A DNA stretch of 64,000 nt from Chitinophaga sp. HK235 (GCF_018255755.1 NZ_CP073766.1:7500501-7564500), one strand, 5' to 3'. Shown: positions 45,247 to 55,200, numbered from the stretch's first letter. The notes: generated by a model not told the origin, from the sequence alone. Translations and numbers: made by a program.

Positions 45247-46475
45247 TGAAGGACTTTTCGTGCAGATTGTTGTTGATCTAAAACCGCTGGCAACAGGTAA
45301 TGCGAAGAAAGGGCATTCCTGTCAATACTGGTGTTGTGAAGCCTGTTATCGTATATGCTTCCCTGATGTTTTAAGATAGTATAGGCAGTCAACAAGGTAC
45401 CGGTTATACTGCCATTGATCTCCAGATAACCATCACTATACACAATGCCCATCACCTTTGTTTGATTACCTAAGTGTGTATATATCCTGAACAGGTCAGA
45501 AGAATTAGATGTATAAGTAAAGATAGTTCCGTTTAAGCGGGATGCGGCTCCCAGCTGAAGGCGGGCTGTGAAATTGTTAGCCTCTGTCCTGGAGGGTTTC
45601 AGTAATACCAGAGCACTCGGATATTCAAAAAAACAATCCTGCCCGGTGATCAGACTATCGGTAGCAATGGCCTGTACGCTGCCCCTGAAGCCGGATTCAA
45701 TCTTAATATAAGGAGCCATGAGGATGACGTTTTCCAGTGAGCAGCTCCCCGGGACAGTCAGCACGGAATCAGCGCAGATGATAATTTGGCCGGCGTAACT
45801 ACTTTCATTCGCCAGCCTACCCTGGGTATACAGGTGTAGTACAGTATCTGAAAACGATTGCCGGATGGAAAGTGGCAGATGATCGGATGGTCCCTGTTTT
45901 ATTTTTTTTTGCGGATCAGGAAGGGATTCCAGGTTAACAAAACTTTTGATTTCCCTGGTACTGGTGAATAATTGTCCATTGTACAATTGTTTCCCGGTAA
46001 AACCATCTTTATCAAGATAGGTTGGGTTTACACCGCTCTTAGGGAGGTAAACATTTCCGTTCAATACGGTATTCCCGCTTATCAGTAGTGGTTTATTGTG
46101 TTCTTCAAGATAAAGACAGGCATTAAAGACACTATCAGGAACACCGCCTGTCATCAGACTACGGACCAGTGTGTCTTTACCGACCATTGCCCTTACCGTG
46201 GCAATAGAAAAAATACCCCAGTTTCTGGATTGGATATTTGTTTCACCTGCTTCTTCTTTAAATAATTGGGACTGAGTGGTGAAGTGGGCGTTTTTATTGC
46301 CTAAAACCAATGCTACAGACGAGTTCAGCAGGTCATTGCATTTATCTCTGTTGCCCGTTTGCCGCAGGTATTCAGCATAATAAGAAAACTGTAATAGCAG
46401 CAATGCCGCCATGGTGGCAATAATGAAGCTGATAAAAATAGCAAGTAGCAAACTACCGGCATGTATTTTTTTCAT
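45234..46475 (-). CDS. GspK/PilX-like membrane-anchored protein with beta-helix-like body
   Basis: 413 residues. Basic start then one helix (GSLLLAIFISFIIATMAALL), like the PilX/GspK N-terminus, and lacking Glu at +5 as is usual for GspK. The rest is unlike GspK: short Gly/Asn-rich turns and beta strands (LISGNTVLNGNVYLPKSG, SLENVILMAPYIKIESGF, SRLNGTIFTYTSNSSD, GYLEINGSITGTLL) suggesting a right-handed beta-helix. Operon position suggests a pseudopilus tip or adhesive role (inference). It overlaps neighbours at both ends. Confidence 0.65.
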   Translation of the reverse strand: MKKIHAGSLLLAIFISFIIATMAALLLLQFSYYAEYLRQTGNRDKCNDLLNSSVALVLGNKNAHFTTQSQLFKEEAGETNIQSRNWGIFSIATVRAMVGKDTLVRSLMTGGVPDSVFNACLYLEEHNKPLLISGNTVLNGNVYLPKSGVNPTYLDKDGFTGKQLYNGQLFTSTREIKSFVNLESLPDPQKKIKQGPSDHLPLSIRQSFSDTVLHLYTQGRLANESSYAGQIIICADSVLTVPGSCSLENVILMAPYIKIESGFRGSVQAIATDSLITGQDCFFEYPSALVLLKPSRTEANNFTARLQLGAASRLNGTIFTYTSNSSDLFRIYTHLGNQTKVMGIVYSDGYLEINGSITGTLLTAYTILKHQGSIYDNRLHNTSIDRNALSSHYLLPAVLDQQQSARKVLQWLN

Positions 46476-47047
46476 TATTGTATCTTTTTCACGGAAGAAT
46501 CCTTTGGAGCTTTTTCAGGGACCAGCTGTCCGTTCTTATAAATAATTGTCTTTTCGACACCCTTAGGGAAATAAGTGGTGCTGGGCCCATTAAGCTGGCC
46601 ATTTGAATATGTGCTTTTACTGGTAAGGTGCCCGGTTGAATCATATTCAAAAGATTCACCGTTTTTTTCGCCACTTTTCCAGGTGGTGATCTGAGTGAAT
46701 TCTCCGCTGGGATTCCAGGAGTGCCAGATCCCGGCTTTGAGCCCTTTTTTGAAATAGCCTTTGGTTCTGAGATTTTTATTGGGATAGAATTCTGTGTAAT
46801 CACCATCCAGCAATTGACCACTGTAGCCACCGTGGGTACATATTATCTGTTGGGTTTTGTACCAGTAATAATATTTATCCCTCTTCGGTACTATCTTTTT
46901 ACTTCTATCATATATGTAAAAGGTACAAACGGTATCATTGTGCCGGATGGTAATATGATTGGTCTTTATATCCGGCACTTGCTGAGCCAGGCTCTGGTTC
47001 AGCAGTGTACTGATAGTTATTATAACAAGAAGGAGTATCTTTTTCAT
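46475..47047 (-). CDS. Secreted MORN/YwqK-repeat protein
   Basis: 190 residues with signal peptide (ILLLVIITISTLLNQSLAQ). Four MORN-like repeats follow between about residues 70 and 170 (LLDGDYTEFYPNKNLRTKGY, KAGIWHSWNPSGEFTQITTW, KNGESFEYDSTGHLTSKSTY, LNGPSTTYFPKGVEKTIIYK). Repeats of this type bind membranes or proteins, or act as structural scaffolds. Stop and next start share a base. Part of the secretion operon by position. Confidence 0.8.
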   Translation of the reverse strand: MKKILLLVIITISTLLNQSLAQQVPDIKTNHITIRHNDTVCTFYIYDRSKKIVPKRDKYYYWYKTQQIICTHGGYSGQLLDGDYTEFYPNKNLRTKGYFKKGLKAGIWHSWNPSGEFTQITTWKSGEKNGESFEYDSTGHLTSKSTYSNGQLNGPSTTYFPKGVEKTIIYKNGQLVPEKAPKDSSVKKIQ

Positions 47048-47080
47048 GATAAATAGATTAGAAAAGACGGTACCGGAATA

Positions 47081-47722
47081 TTACTTGGCCACTTGCTGCC
47101 TGATAATATTTTGTATGTCCAGTTCCGGAATGTTTGCTATGTCTCTGGATTTGAACTCAAACCTTTCACTTCCGGTAGCAAAGCCGCATTCTGCAATATT
47201 TACATGAAAAGAAGAAGCCGTTCTGATTTTTTCAGCAGGAAATGCAAGCAGTAACGAGTTGGCATCACTTAAGCCATAGGTTTGCTGAAATGCATAATCG
47301 GAGAGTTGAACCGTGTCATTGCTGGCAGTCGTGATATTTACATATTCATTCATTCTGAATGCAAGCGTCTGCAGCATTTTGCTATAAAGGCTGTAATCCC
47401 CAAGTTGCCGTATGGCCTCTTTACCTTCTTTGGAAAAAGACAACAGAAAGTAATACTGTGAAGCATACTTTTTTTGTAGGGTGTCTAACGCCTGATGCCC
47501 GGGGTCCTGCGTTTTAGACAGATCCTGAAGCACCAGCATGCTTTGTGGCATATATTTCAAACTGATGTCGATCCCGTTCCGGCTACTCTGCTGTGCCAGA
47601 TGATGGGATGATTTATTAAGATAAGTTTCCATACCTGCTTTGTCAACAGGAGAAGGTCTGGAGCAACTGAAAAAAACTGCCAGTACACTTAATTGTGCGG
47701 TGCGGATAAGGATTTTGAACAT
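47081..47722 (-). CDS. Hypothetical lipoprotein of the secretion operon
   Basis: 213 residues with lipobox SVLAVFFSC (Cys20). The mature part is helical (ETYLNKSSHHLAQQSSRNGI, MLQTLAFRMNEYVNITT) with no recognised domain. It may serve as pilotin or accessory for the secretin; that is suggested only by its place in the operon. Confidence 0.65.
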   Translation of the reverse strand: MFKILIRTAQLSVLAVFFSCSRPSPVDKAGMETYLNKSSHHLAQQSSRNGIDISLKYMPQSMLVLQDLSKTQDPGHQALDTLQKKYASQYYFLLSFSKEGKEAIRQLGDYSLYSKMLQTLAFRMNEYVNITTASNDTVQLSDYAFQQTYGLSDANSLLLAFPAEKIRTASSFHVNIAECGFATGSERFEFKSRDIANIPELDIQNIIRQQVAK

Positions 47723-47741
47723 GTAAAAGAAGTGTAAAGGG

Positions 47742-48284
47742 TTATTTCAGCGGAATTTTATAGTTCGAATTAAGATGATTCAGGATGTCCTCTGTAATAT
47801 CCAGTGAAGGATCTGCATATCCAATATTGCCGTTGCTGGCAATTAATATCATTTTGTAGTGATGTTCTTTTCCATAAGACAGGAGATAGGCATTAACATC
47901 CGCGATTACTTTCTGAGTCAGGCGGTTTTCTTCCTGTTGTGCATTTTGTTGAACAGCCGCTTGATAATCATTTAACTGTTTTTGCTTGCCTCTGATAATT
48001 TCCTGCGCCATTTTCTTTTGTGTAGCGGAACCGGAATTCAATTCCTTCTCATATTGCAGGATCGTATGCTGAAGGTCTTTGCTGAGGGTATCAATGTTTG
48101 ATTTCCATTGCTGGGTCTTTGTTTCAAGGGCTTTCCGGGCATCAGTCATGGCATGATAATTCCCCAGTAGCTTTCCTGAATCTATATAGGCCAGCTTATT
48201 GCTTTTAAAAAATGATTGATAGATAATCACTGAAAGCAAGACAAAAATAACGACGAGAACGGCCGGGAATAGTTTTTTTGACAT
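47742..48284 (-). CDS. OmpH/Skp-like periplasmic chaperone, membrane-anchored
   Basis: 180 residues: N-terminal membrane helix (LFPAVLVVIFVLLSVIIYQS), the OmpH-type strand KLAYIDSGKLLGNY, long coiled coil (residues 60-140), and C-terminal MILIASNGNIGYADPSLDIT. Skp/OmpH proteins hold unfolded outer-membrane or secreted proteins. It is the first gene of the minus-strand secretion operon. The helix looks uncleaved, unlike normal Skp. Confidence 0.82.
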   Translation of the reverse strand: MSKKLFPAVLVVIFVLLSVIIYQSFFKSNKLAYIDSGKLLGNYHAMTDARKALETKTQQWKSNIDTLSKDLQHTILQYEKELNSGSATQKKMAQEIIRGKQKQLNDYQAAVQQNAQQEENRLTQKVIADVNAYLLSYGKEHHYKMILIASNGNIGYADPSLDITEDILNHLNSNYKIPLK

Positions 48285-48448
48285 AGGTATTTTTTATTGT
48301 AATGGGCTAAATTGCTGCAATACTTTTTACTTTGTTCTTTAAATTTCTTCCTTTCAAATAAAGCGGTTTCATATTGGTCGCTGGTCTGCGAAAGGTCCAT
48401 GAAGCGGCTAAGATAGCAAAAAATGAGCATTATCTGAAAATGGTGGCA

Positions 48449-48586
48449 TTATTTCTCTGCAATGGTTTTTAATGCAAACTTCGCTATTTCTACATCGCCG
48501 GTGGTGGTTTCACTGGAGAAGATCATATCCCCTAAAACCAATGAAAAAGTCTTTCTCTCTGGACCCACTGCAAATGCACCCTCTTT
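48449..48586 (-). pseudogene. C-terminal gene fragment without a start
   Basis: A 45-codon stretch ending in TAA at 48449 reads KEGAFAVGPERKTFSLVLGD then MIFSSETTTGDVEIAKFALK and TIAEK. The composition is protein-like, but an in-frame TAA cuts it directly upstream and no good start exists. It lies just after the stop of the next gene upstream. Likely the last remains of a deleted gene; a very short real gene starting at the internal GTG or ATG is possible. Confidence 0.3.
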
Positions 48587-48598
48587 TTATCCAGGACT

Positions 48599-49654
48599 TT
48601 AATTATTTATTCTCTGTAATATCATTTTCATTGAATCATTTCCTAGTACTCCCGTCAGTATTAAATTCCCTGTAGCATTAACCGGAGACATTACTCCCGT
48701 AAAGACAGGTTTTTCCGCAGGAGCGTACCATTTTATTTCCAGCTGGTTGTCCCTTTTTCTATAAATCCCGTACCATCTTCTTTGTAATGTGTTAAATTCA
48801 AAAACACATCCATTTTTAATGTCAAAATATACCCGGGTAAGTATACTATCTGCACAACTGGCACGACTGAGGACCTGCTGATTTATCGTTACCTGTTTCA
48901 CTTCATATTTGCCCCTGAGCTGTGGATCTTTATCTGGCTTGCCATGCATAGCAATTAACAACAGGGGTATATAGATAATAGAAAGGCGAATAGCTATTTT
49001 TAAATATTTGGAAAGATGAAGAGAGGGTAATTGATCTTTTGCGATAAAAAAGAACTCCTTCAGCCGGTTAAACTCTATGAACAGGAAATACAAGACACCG
49101 GAGATCATGATGGAAGCGTGAATGACCACACTGGTCCCAACTTGATAAAAAATATCCATCAGTAAAATGTTGGCGAGCACAGGCAGCAGTATAAAAACAC
49201 CTGCCAGCCTTGTTCTGCGGAATAGTAGTAGCATCGCTCCCGTTATCTGGCATCCGGCAATAATACAGCCCAAAGGGTAAGAATGACTGAAAAAAGTCCA
49301 GAACAGGTCTTGTGATGAAAAACTACTTAAAGGCAGATCAAGCTTGTTCAACGGTACCACAAACTGAAAATGAAAGAGTTTTTCCCATCCAAATGTGGCC
49401 AGGTCAAATGCTACGCCATAGCGCAAAAGGCCTTGCCAGAATGCCAGGGTAGCCGGATTGTTAGTTTTTCTGATTGACCAGATCACAGCGTAAATAATAG
49501 TAGCAATCAGCAGAAGGAAGGGAACGATAGTCATAGTCCCGATAGGGAACCATGCTCTTATAAATGTAACACCTATACGTAACGTAGATGCACCGATTAC
49601 CAATCCTGCCAATGTGCAGGTAATGAGTTTTTGGGAGAGTGGGATTTTCTGCAT
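48599..49654 (-). CDS. Polytopic membrane protein (DoxX-like) with C-terminal soluble domain
   Basis: 351 residues from the ATG at 49654 (MQKIPLSQKLITCTLAGLVI). About seven membrane helices are followed by a 110-residue soluble domain after residue 240 (KYEVKQVTINQQVL, VYFDIKNGCVFEFNTLQRRW). The membrane part (RYGVAFDLATFGWEKLFHFQ, GAMLLLFRRTRLAGVFILLP) resembles DoxX-type quinone-linked proteins. The frame is open to 49990, but those extra 112 residues overlap antisense of the next gene and are not membrane-like, so the shorter start is used. Confidence 0.7.
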   Translation of the reverse strand: MQKIPLSQKLITCTLAGLVIGASTLRIGVTFIRAWFPIGTMTIVPFLLLIATIIYAVIWSIRKTNNPATLAFWQGLLRYGVAFDLATFGWEKLFHFQFVVPLNKLDLPLSSFSSQDLFWTFFSHSYPLGCIIAGCQITGAMLLLFRRTRLAGVFILLPVLANILLMDIFYQVGTSVVIHASIMISGVLYFLFIEFNRLKEFFFIAKDQLPSLHLSKYLKIAIRLSIIYIPLLLIAMHGKPDKDPQLRGKYEVKQVTINQQVLSRASCADSILTRVYFDIKNGCVFEFNTLQRRWYGIYRKRDNQLEIKWYAPAEKPVFTGVMSPVNATGNLILTGVLGNDSMKMILQRINN

Positions 49655-49889
49655 ACAACATAAAATTGGTTGATAAGGATAATATTCAAAATCTGATGTA
49701 TGAAAATAAGCAAGCGGCGGCTTATTTTCTTGCGGCAAACCCGGAGGATCTTTAAAAAATAATTGCTTACATTTGGGATGTACATTTTCTACTACTTCCC
49801 TGGCTTCCCGCAAACGCCAGAACCTGTAAAAAGCCCCGGCAACGAGCAGAGCGTAATTTTTATAAGATAAAAATTTAAAACTTAAAATT

Positions 49890-50162
49890 ATGCCTAAGTA
49901 TGTTATCGAACGTGAAATTCCAGGCGCAGGTAAATTGTCAGAAGAACAATTGAAAGCAATCTCACAAACTTCATGTAGCGTGCTAAACAATATGGGACCA
50001 CAAATTCAATGGTTACATAGTTATGTGACAACCGATAAGATTTATTGTGTTTATATAGCACCTAATGAAGAAATGATCCGTGAGCACGCAAAACAAGGGG
50101 GATTCCCAGCCAACGTTATCAGTGAAGTAGCTACCGTTATTGATCCTACAACTGCGGAGTAA
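49890..50162 (+). CDS. DUF4242 (SCO4226-like) small protein
   Basis: 90 residues: MPKYVIEREIPGAGKLSEEQ, WLHSYVTTDKIYCVYIAPNE, IREHAKQGGFPANVISEVAT. This is the full DUF4242 fold, a ferredoxin-like dimer; one Streptomyces member, SCO4226, is known to bind nickel. Cytoplasmic. Preceded by an A/T-rich leader and followed by a strong terminator, so probably monocistronic. Confidence 0.88.
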   Translation: MPKYVIEREIPGAGKLSEEQLKAISQTSCSVLNNMGPQIQWLHSYVTTDKIYCVYIAPNEEMIREHAKQGGFPANVISEVATVIDPTTAE

Positions 50163-50263
50163 AACTTATAAACATCTTTAAAGCGCTACAACGTTTGGCG
50201 CTGGCCAATGGTCCGGACATTGGCGGAAGATGCTTCGTTTTAATTCTACATTCTATGCACATA

Positions 50264-50293
50264 AAAAAAGCTCGTATCACTACGAGCTTTTTT
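50264..50293. terminator. Bidirectional terminator between DUF4242 and lipase genes
   Basis: 13-bp perfect stem AAAAAAGCTCGTA / TACGAGCTTTTTT with TCAC loop, T run on one side and A run on the other. It serves the two convergent genes. Confidence 0.88.
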
Positions 50294-50339
50294 ATATCTA
50301 TGGGCTAAATTGATTATCATTCAGCCACCAGTCGCTTTT

Positions 50340-51302
50340 TTAGCTTTTGGCCTTACAACCACCATTATTAAAGTTCAGGATATCCGGATTATCAGTTCCA
50401 TTAAGGCTCTCAAGTACATACTGGTAAACCGGCAGCTGGTGTGCGCATGGGGCGCCACTTTTTACCAGCGGGTACTTTGTTGAATCAATCTGGTAGCCCT
50501 GGGCTACCTGGGTATAGATGTTAGGTCCGTTTATGGGGAACTGCGGAACGTTTGGAACAACATCCGGCACATTATGTATCCGGTAGCTTTCAGCTATGCT
50601 GTTGTTGTACATATCGGCAAAGGCGACATTGCCTGTCATTGGAGACGCATAAGTATACACGCAAAGATCCATACCTTTACCCAGGCCGACGGAGGCAGCG
50701 GCGGCATAATAGGTTACCAGCGCGGCTCCCAGGCTATGACCTGTAACCACTGTGCGCACATTTCGGGCATCTGGCATTATAGATGTCGGATCGGCTGCAA
50801 CAGTTTTTAAAGGGAAGGGCGGAATCTTCATAGGAGAATCAGGCAGTGATACGATCAGGCCTGATTCATAAAGATCGTAAAAGCCGGATGGAACTAATGC
50901 GTTGTTGTTAAACTCCTTAAAGGCGGTGGGAATAAAAAAGCTGTCTGCGATCGCTTCAAGTATGTTTTCCGTACCGCGGATGGCGATCACGTAGTCCAGA
51001 GTGCTCTTATGCTGTGCTATAAAACCGTAATAGACCAGGTCGAACTTCCCATGGACAATAATGTCATTCATCTGTACATTGTACAATATATTGTAGTTTG
51101 TCAAAAAATCCTTGTCTACCAGTGCCTGGTAGTCCTTATTGTTAAGGATATTCCTATACGCCTGTGTTGAAGGATTACGTTGTGTTAACGCATCCTGTTC
51201 CTGTACTGCCTGTTTGTAGATAATGTCTGCCAGGTTAGCCACTTTGGCGTACTGAACAGCCTCTGACAGGGAAATAGATAAAGATTTAATTTGGGTTTCC
51301 AT
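50340..51302 (-). CDS. Class 3 lipase-family protein
   Basis: 320 residues, Lipase_3 domain over about residues 90-290. Oxyanion segment AIRGTEN (108-112), nucleophile Ser190 in VVTGHSLGAALVTYYA, probable Asp in HNVPDVVPNVP (about 246) and His in CAHQLPVYQY (about 287). No signal peptide is seen at the N-terminus (METQIKSLSISLSEAVQYAK), so it is either cytoplasmic or exported by an unusual path. Triacylglycerol or phospholipid hydrolysis is expected from the family. Confidence 0.85.
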   Translation of the reverse strand: METQIKSLSISLSEAVQYAKVANLADIIYKQAVQEQDALTQRNPSTQAYRNILNNKDYQALVDKDFLTNYNILYNVQMNDIIVHGKFDLVYYGFIAQHKSTLDYVIAIRGTENILEAIADSFFIPTAFKEFNNNALVPSGFYDLYESGLIVSLPDSPMKIPPFPLKTVAADPTSIMPDARNVRTVVTGHSLGAALVTYYAAAASVGLGKGMDLCVYTYASPMTGNVAFADMYNNSIAESYRIHNVPDVVPNVPQFPINGPNIYTQVAQGYQIDSTKYPLVKSGAPCAHQLPVYQYVLESLNGTDNPDILNFNNGGCKAKS

Positions 51303-51708
51303 AAAAAAAATGGGTTGAGGGTGAAAAAATGAGTTTATTATTTGGGGTACTAAAACAATTTTCTATTTAGTAGTAAGGATTCCAAATTAATCTAATTTTT
51401 TCTTTTTCCGATATTATAATTTTCCAGTGTAGTATCAAAACAACCCTTCGTTATCCGTGATGGAGGATGTCACAACTGGGGATAACAGCGTGATTTGAGT
51501 GTGTTGAGAATAGTAATTAATAAAACTAATTCAAATAAGTTTTTTTAAATATTTTAATAATACAATTTCTCAAATGAAGAGAAGTTATCCATCGGGTAAC
51601 AATGGACTTATTAGCCGAAACCGTGAATTATATAATAAATATATCTACTCTTATATGTATCCTTATATAAATAACAACCATAAACGGATTGCTTGAGTGA
51701 GACTCTTC
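51303..51708 (+). other. AT-rich spacer, no gene seen
   Basis: About 400 bp between the lipase start and the AraC remnant. It must contain the lipase promoter (minus strand), but no consensus was recognised. No repeats or hairpins of note. Confidence 0.4.
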
Positions 51709-52079
51709 ATGAAAAATATGGTGAGTATCCGCTGTAAAATGGTGGTGAAAGCAGAGTTGTCGAAAATGAATTTGAACTTCACCGTTTTGGAATTCGGAGA
51801 AGTGTAAATCGAAGAAAAAATATGTGCGACAAAGCATGATATATTAAAGGTTGCATTGGCCAGGCATGGCCTTGAATTGATGGATGAAAGGGCCGCTATG
51901 ATTATTGACAAAATAAAAGGGTCATTGTTGAAATGATTCATTACAGCGAAGAACAATCAGACGTTAAAAATTCACATTACCTGAGCGAAAAATTAAACTT
52001 GAGCTACACTTATATTTCCAGTCTTTTTTCAGAAATAAAAGGAATTACTATTGAACAATATATTATTCAGACGGGTTAA
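51709..52079 (+). pseudogene. Truncated, frameshifted AraC-family regulator
   Basis: From ATG at 51709 the frame reads MKNMVSIRCKMVVKAELSKM ... LEFGEV, then TAA (51805), IEEKI ... LARHGLELMDERAAMIIDKI, then TGA (51934). The shift by one base at 51933 restores IHYSEEQ ... YLSEKLNLSYTYISSLFSEI and ITIEQYII before a stop at 52077. This is the N-terminal half of a Bacteroidota AraC regulator with a metal-binding-like fold, ending within the first helix-turn-helix. The TGA sits where a Trp codon (TGG) before IHY is expected, so loss of one G explains the shift. One nonsense codon, one frameshift and a missing DNA-binding part make it non-functional. Confidence 0.75.
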
Positions 52080-52170
52080 TTATACAACATTTCAATTTTA
52101 ATTGTGTAACAATTGCTTTCTCCGGGCTTTCTAATTTTAACGATTGCTTCACTTTTAAAAAATATTAAAA

Positions 52171-52212
52171 ATGAGAAGAAATCTACTACCTATGAGAAGA
52201 AATCTACTATCT
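52171..52212 (+). repeat. Tandem 21-bp duplication of the start codon region
   Basis: Positions 52171-52191 and 52192-52212 are the same 21 bp with a single C/T difference; each begins with ATGAGAAGAAATCTACTA. Both ATGs are in frame, so the protein starts MRRNLLP-MRRNLLS. Either could be used; the second gives the more normal signal peptide length. Confidence 0.9.
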
Positions 52213-55200
52213 GGCGCATTATGCGCATTGTTATTATTTTTATTGCCCTTTAAAAATTTGGCGCAGTCTCCCCCTAACTTGCGTTCAACTGCCAGTTTTG
52301 CATTGTTTACAGCGACTGGGGCGTTCAGTAATGTTGGTGCTTCAACAATTGTAACGGGTGATGTGGGGACTAATGTAGGTGCGTTTAGCGCTTTTCCACC
52401 TGGAGTGTTGGTGGGCCAACGTCATGTAGCAGATCCAGCCTCAGCACAGGCTGCTACGGATGTGAGTCTTGCCTATGGCGAGATGAGTACTATAACCTGC
52501 GGCAGTGTAATTTCAACAACGCTGGGAGGCGGGCAAACACTTCTCCCAAATGTTTATTGCCTGGGGGCAGCATCTACCGTTAATGGAGATCTTATTTTAG
52601 ACGGACAGGGTAATCCCAATTCCTTGTTTATTTTTAAAATAGATGGGGCTTTGGCCACCACTGTTAACTCTAGAATTATATTGACGAATTCAGCTTCAAT
52701 ATGCAATGTTTACTGGCAGGTAAATGGCGAGGTTGATTTAGGTAATAACTCCCTTTTCCAGGGAACACTTCTGGTAAATGGAGCGATCAATTTACTGGAA
52801 GCTGCACAATTGAACGGCCGCGCTCTTTCAACAGCAGGAGCAATCTCTTTACATAATAATATAGTTAACGTAAGTGCTCAACCTACTGCATCGGTAATTA
52901 CAGCAGGTGGGCCAACAACATTTTGCGCCGGGGGTAGTGTTGTCCTTTCAGGAAATAATGGCGGCACATGGAGTACAGGAGCAACAACTCCAACAATTAC
53001 GGTCACCCAGGCCGGTGATTATTCTGTAACAAATACGAATGCATGTGGCACCGTAACCTCTAATCATATTATAGTTACCGTAAACCCATTGCCAGTATGT
53101 ACGATCGCGGGTAATAGTGCTATTTGCCCGGGTACGTCAACACAACTTTGTGCACCCGCAGGCGCTGCTTCTTATTCATGGAACACAGGTGCCACCACAA
53201 ATTGTATTACCGTTAACACCCCAGCAACATATATAGTTGCTGTTACAGGTGCAAACGGATGTGTAAGCACTTGCAGCAAAACTGTAACCACAAGCACGAC
53301 ACCAGTATGTACGATCACCGGCAGTGATACAATTTGCCAGGGTCAATCAACACAACTGTGTGTGCCAGCAGGTGCAACTTCTTATTTATGGAGCACAGGT
53401 GCCACCACAAATTGTATCACGGTTAGCACACCAGGAACATATACAGTTACTGTTAACAATGCAGGCGGATGTGTAAGCACCTGCAGCAAAACTGTAACCG
53501 CAGGAACATTGCCAGTATGTACGATTGAAGGCAATAGTGCTATTTGCCCGGGGTCGTCAACACAACTTTGTGCACCCGCAGGTGCTGCTTCTTATTTATG
53601 GAGCACAGGCGCCACCACAAATTGTATCACCGTTAACGCTGCAGGAACATATACTGTTACTGTTACCAGTGCAACCGGATGTACCAGTACATGTAGTAAA
53701 ACAATCACTGTAAGTCAAACACCAGGTTGTCTGATCACCGGCAGTGGAACTATCTGCGAGGGTGGGTCAACACAATTGTGTGTGCCAGCAGGTGCAACCT
53801 CATATTTATGGAGCACAGGTGCCACCACAAATTGTATCACGGTTAGTACACCAGGAACATATACAGTTACTGTTACAGATGTAGGCGGATGTGTAAGCAC
53901 CTGCAGCAAAACTGTAACCACAAGCACGACACCAGTATGTACGATCGAGGGTAATAGTGCTATTTGCCCGGGTGGGTCAACACAACTTTGTGTACCAGCA
54001 GGCGCTACCTCATATTTATGGAGCACAGGTGCCACCACAAATTGTATCACCGTTAGTACACCAGGAACATATACAGTTACTGTTACCAATGCAGGTGGAT
54101 GTGTAAGCACCTGCAGCAAAACTGTAACCACCAGCACAACGCCAGTTTGTATGATCACCGGCAGTGGTACAATTTGCCAGGGTGGGTCAACACAACTGTG
54201 TGTGCCCGCAGGCGCAACCTCTTATTCATGGAACACAGGCGCCACCACAAATTGTATTACCGTTAACTCCCCAGCAACATATATAGTTGCTGTTACAGAT
54301 GCAGGCGGATGTGTAAGCACTTGCAGCAAAACTGTAACCACCAGCACAACACCAGTATGTACGATCACCGGCAGTGATACAATTTGCCAGGGTCAATCAA
54401 CACAACTTTGTGTACCAGCAGGCGCTACCTCATATTTATGGAGCACAGGTGCCACCACAAATTGTATCACGGTTAGTACACCAGGAACATATACAGTTAC
54501 TGTTACCAATGCAGGCGGATGTGTAAGCACCTGCAGCAAAACTGTAACCACAAGCACGACACCAGTATGTACGATCACCGGCAGTGATACAATTTGCCAG
54601 GGTCAATCAACACAACTTTGTGTACCAGCAGGCGCTACCTCATATTTATGGAACACAGGTGCCACCACAAATTGTATCACGGTTAGTACACCAGGAACAT
54701 ATACAGTTACTGTTACCAATGCAGGCGGATGTGTAAGCACCTGCAGCAAAACTGTAACCACAAGCACAACGCCAGTATGTACGATCACCGGCAGTGGTAC
54801 AATTTGCGAGGGTCAATCAACACAATTGTGTGTACCAGCAGGCGCTACCTCATATTTATGGAGTACAGGTGCCACCACAAATTGTATCACGGTTAGTACA
54901 CCAGGAACATATACAGTTACGGTTACCAATGCAGGCGGATGTGTAAGCACCTGTAGCAAAACTGTAACTGTTAGTGCACCTATAGTTTGTTCCATCTACG
55001 GCGATACTTCAATTTGCCAGGGTCAAACAACTAAACTTTGTGCACCGGCAGGTTGTATAAAATATCTCTGGAATACGGGTGCAACAACAAGTTGTATTAA
55101 TGTAAGCACCCCAGGAACGTATACTGTTACTACTACCAATGCAGCAGGTTGCACCAGCACCTGCAGTAAAACAGTTACAGTTGGTGCACCGATAGCATGT

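Noticed and set aside
48227..48430. 67-codon minus-strand frame (MDLSQTSDQYETALFERKKF) upstream of the OmpH-like gene
   Set aside because: The first 40 residues look helical and protein-like, but the frame overlaps the OmpH-like gene by 58 bp and ends in its shadow; too weak to list as a gene, possibly a remnant.
49655..49990. 112-residue N-terminal extension of the DoxX-like membrane protein
   Set aside because: Part of it is antisense to the DUF4242 gene and it is not membrane-like; the ATG at 49654 gives a normal membrane start.
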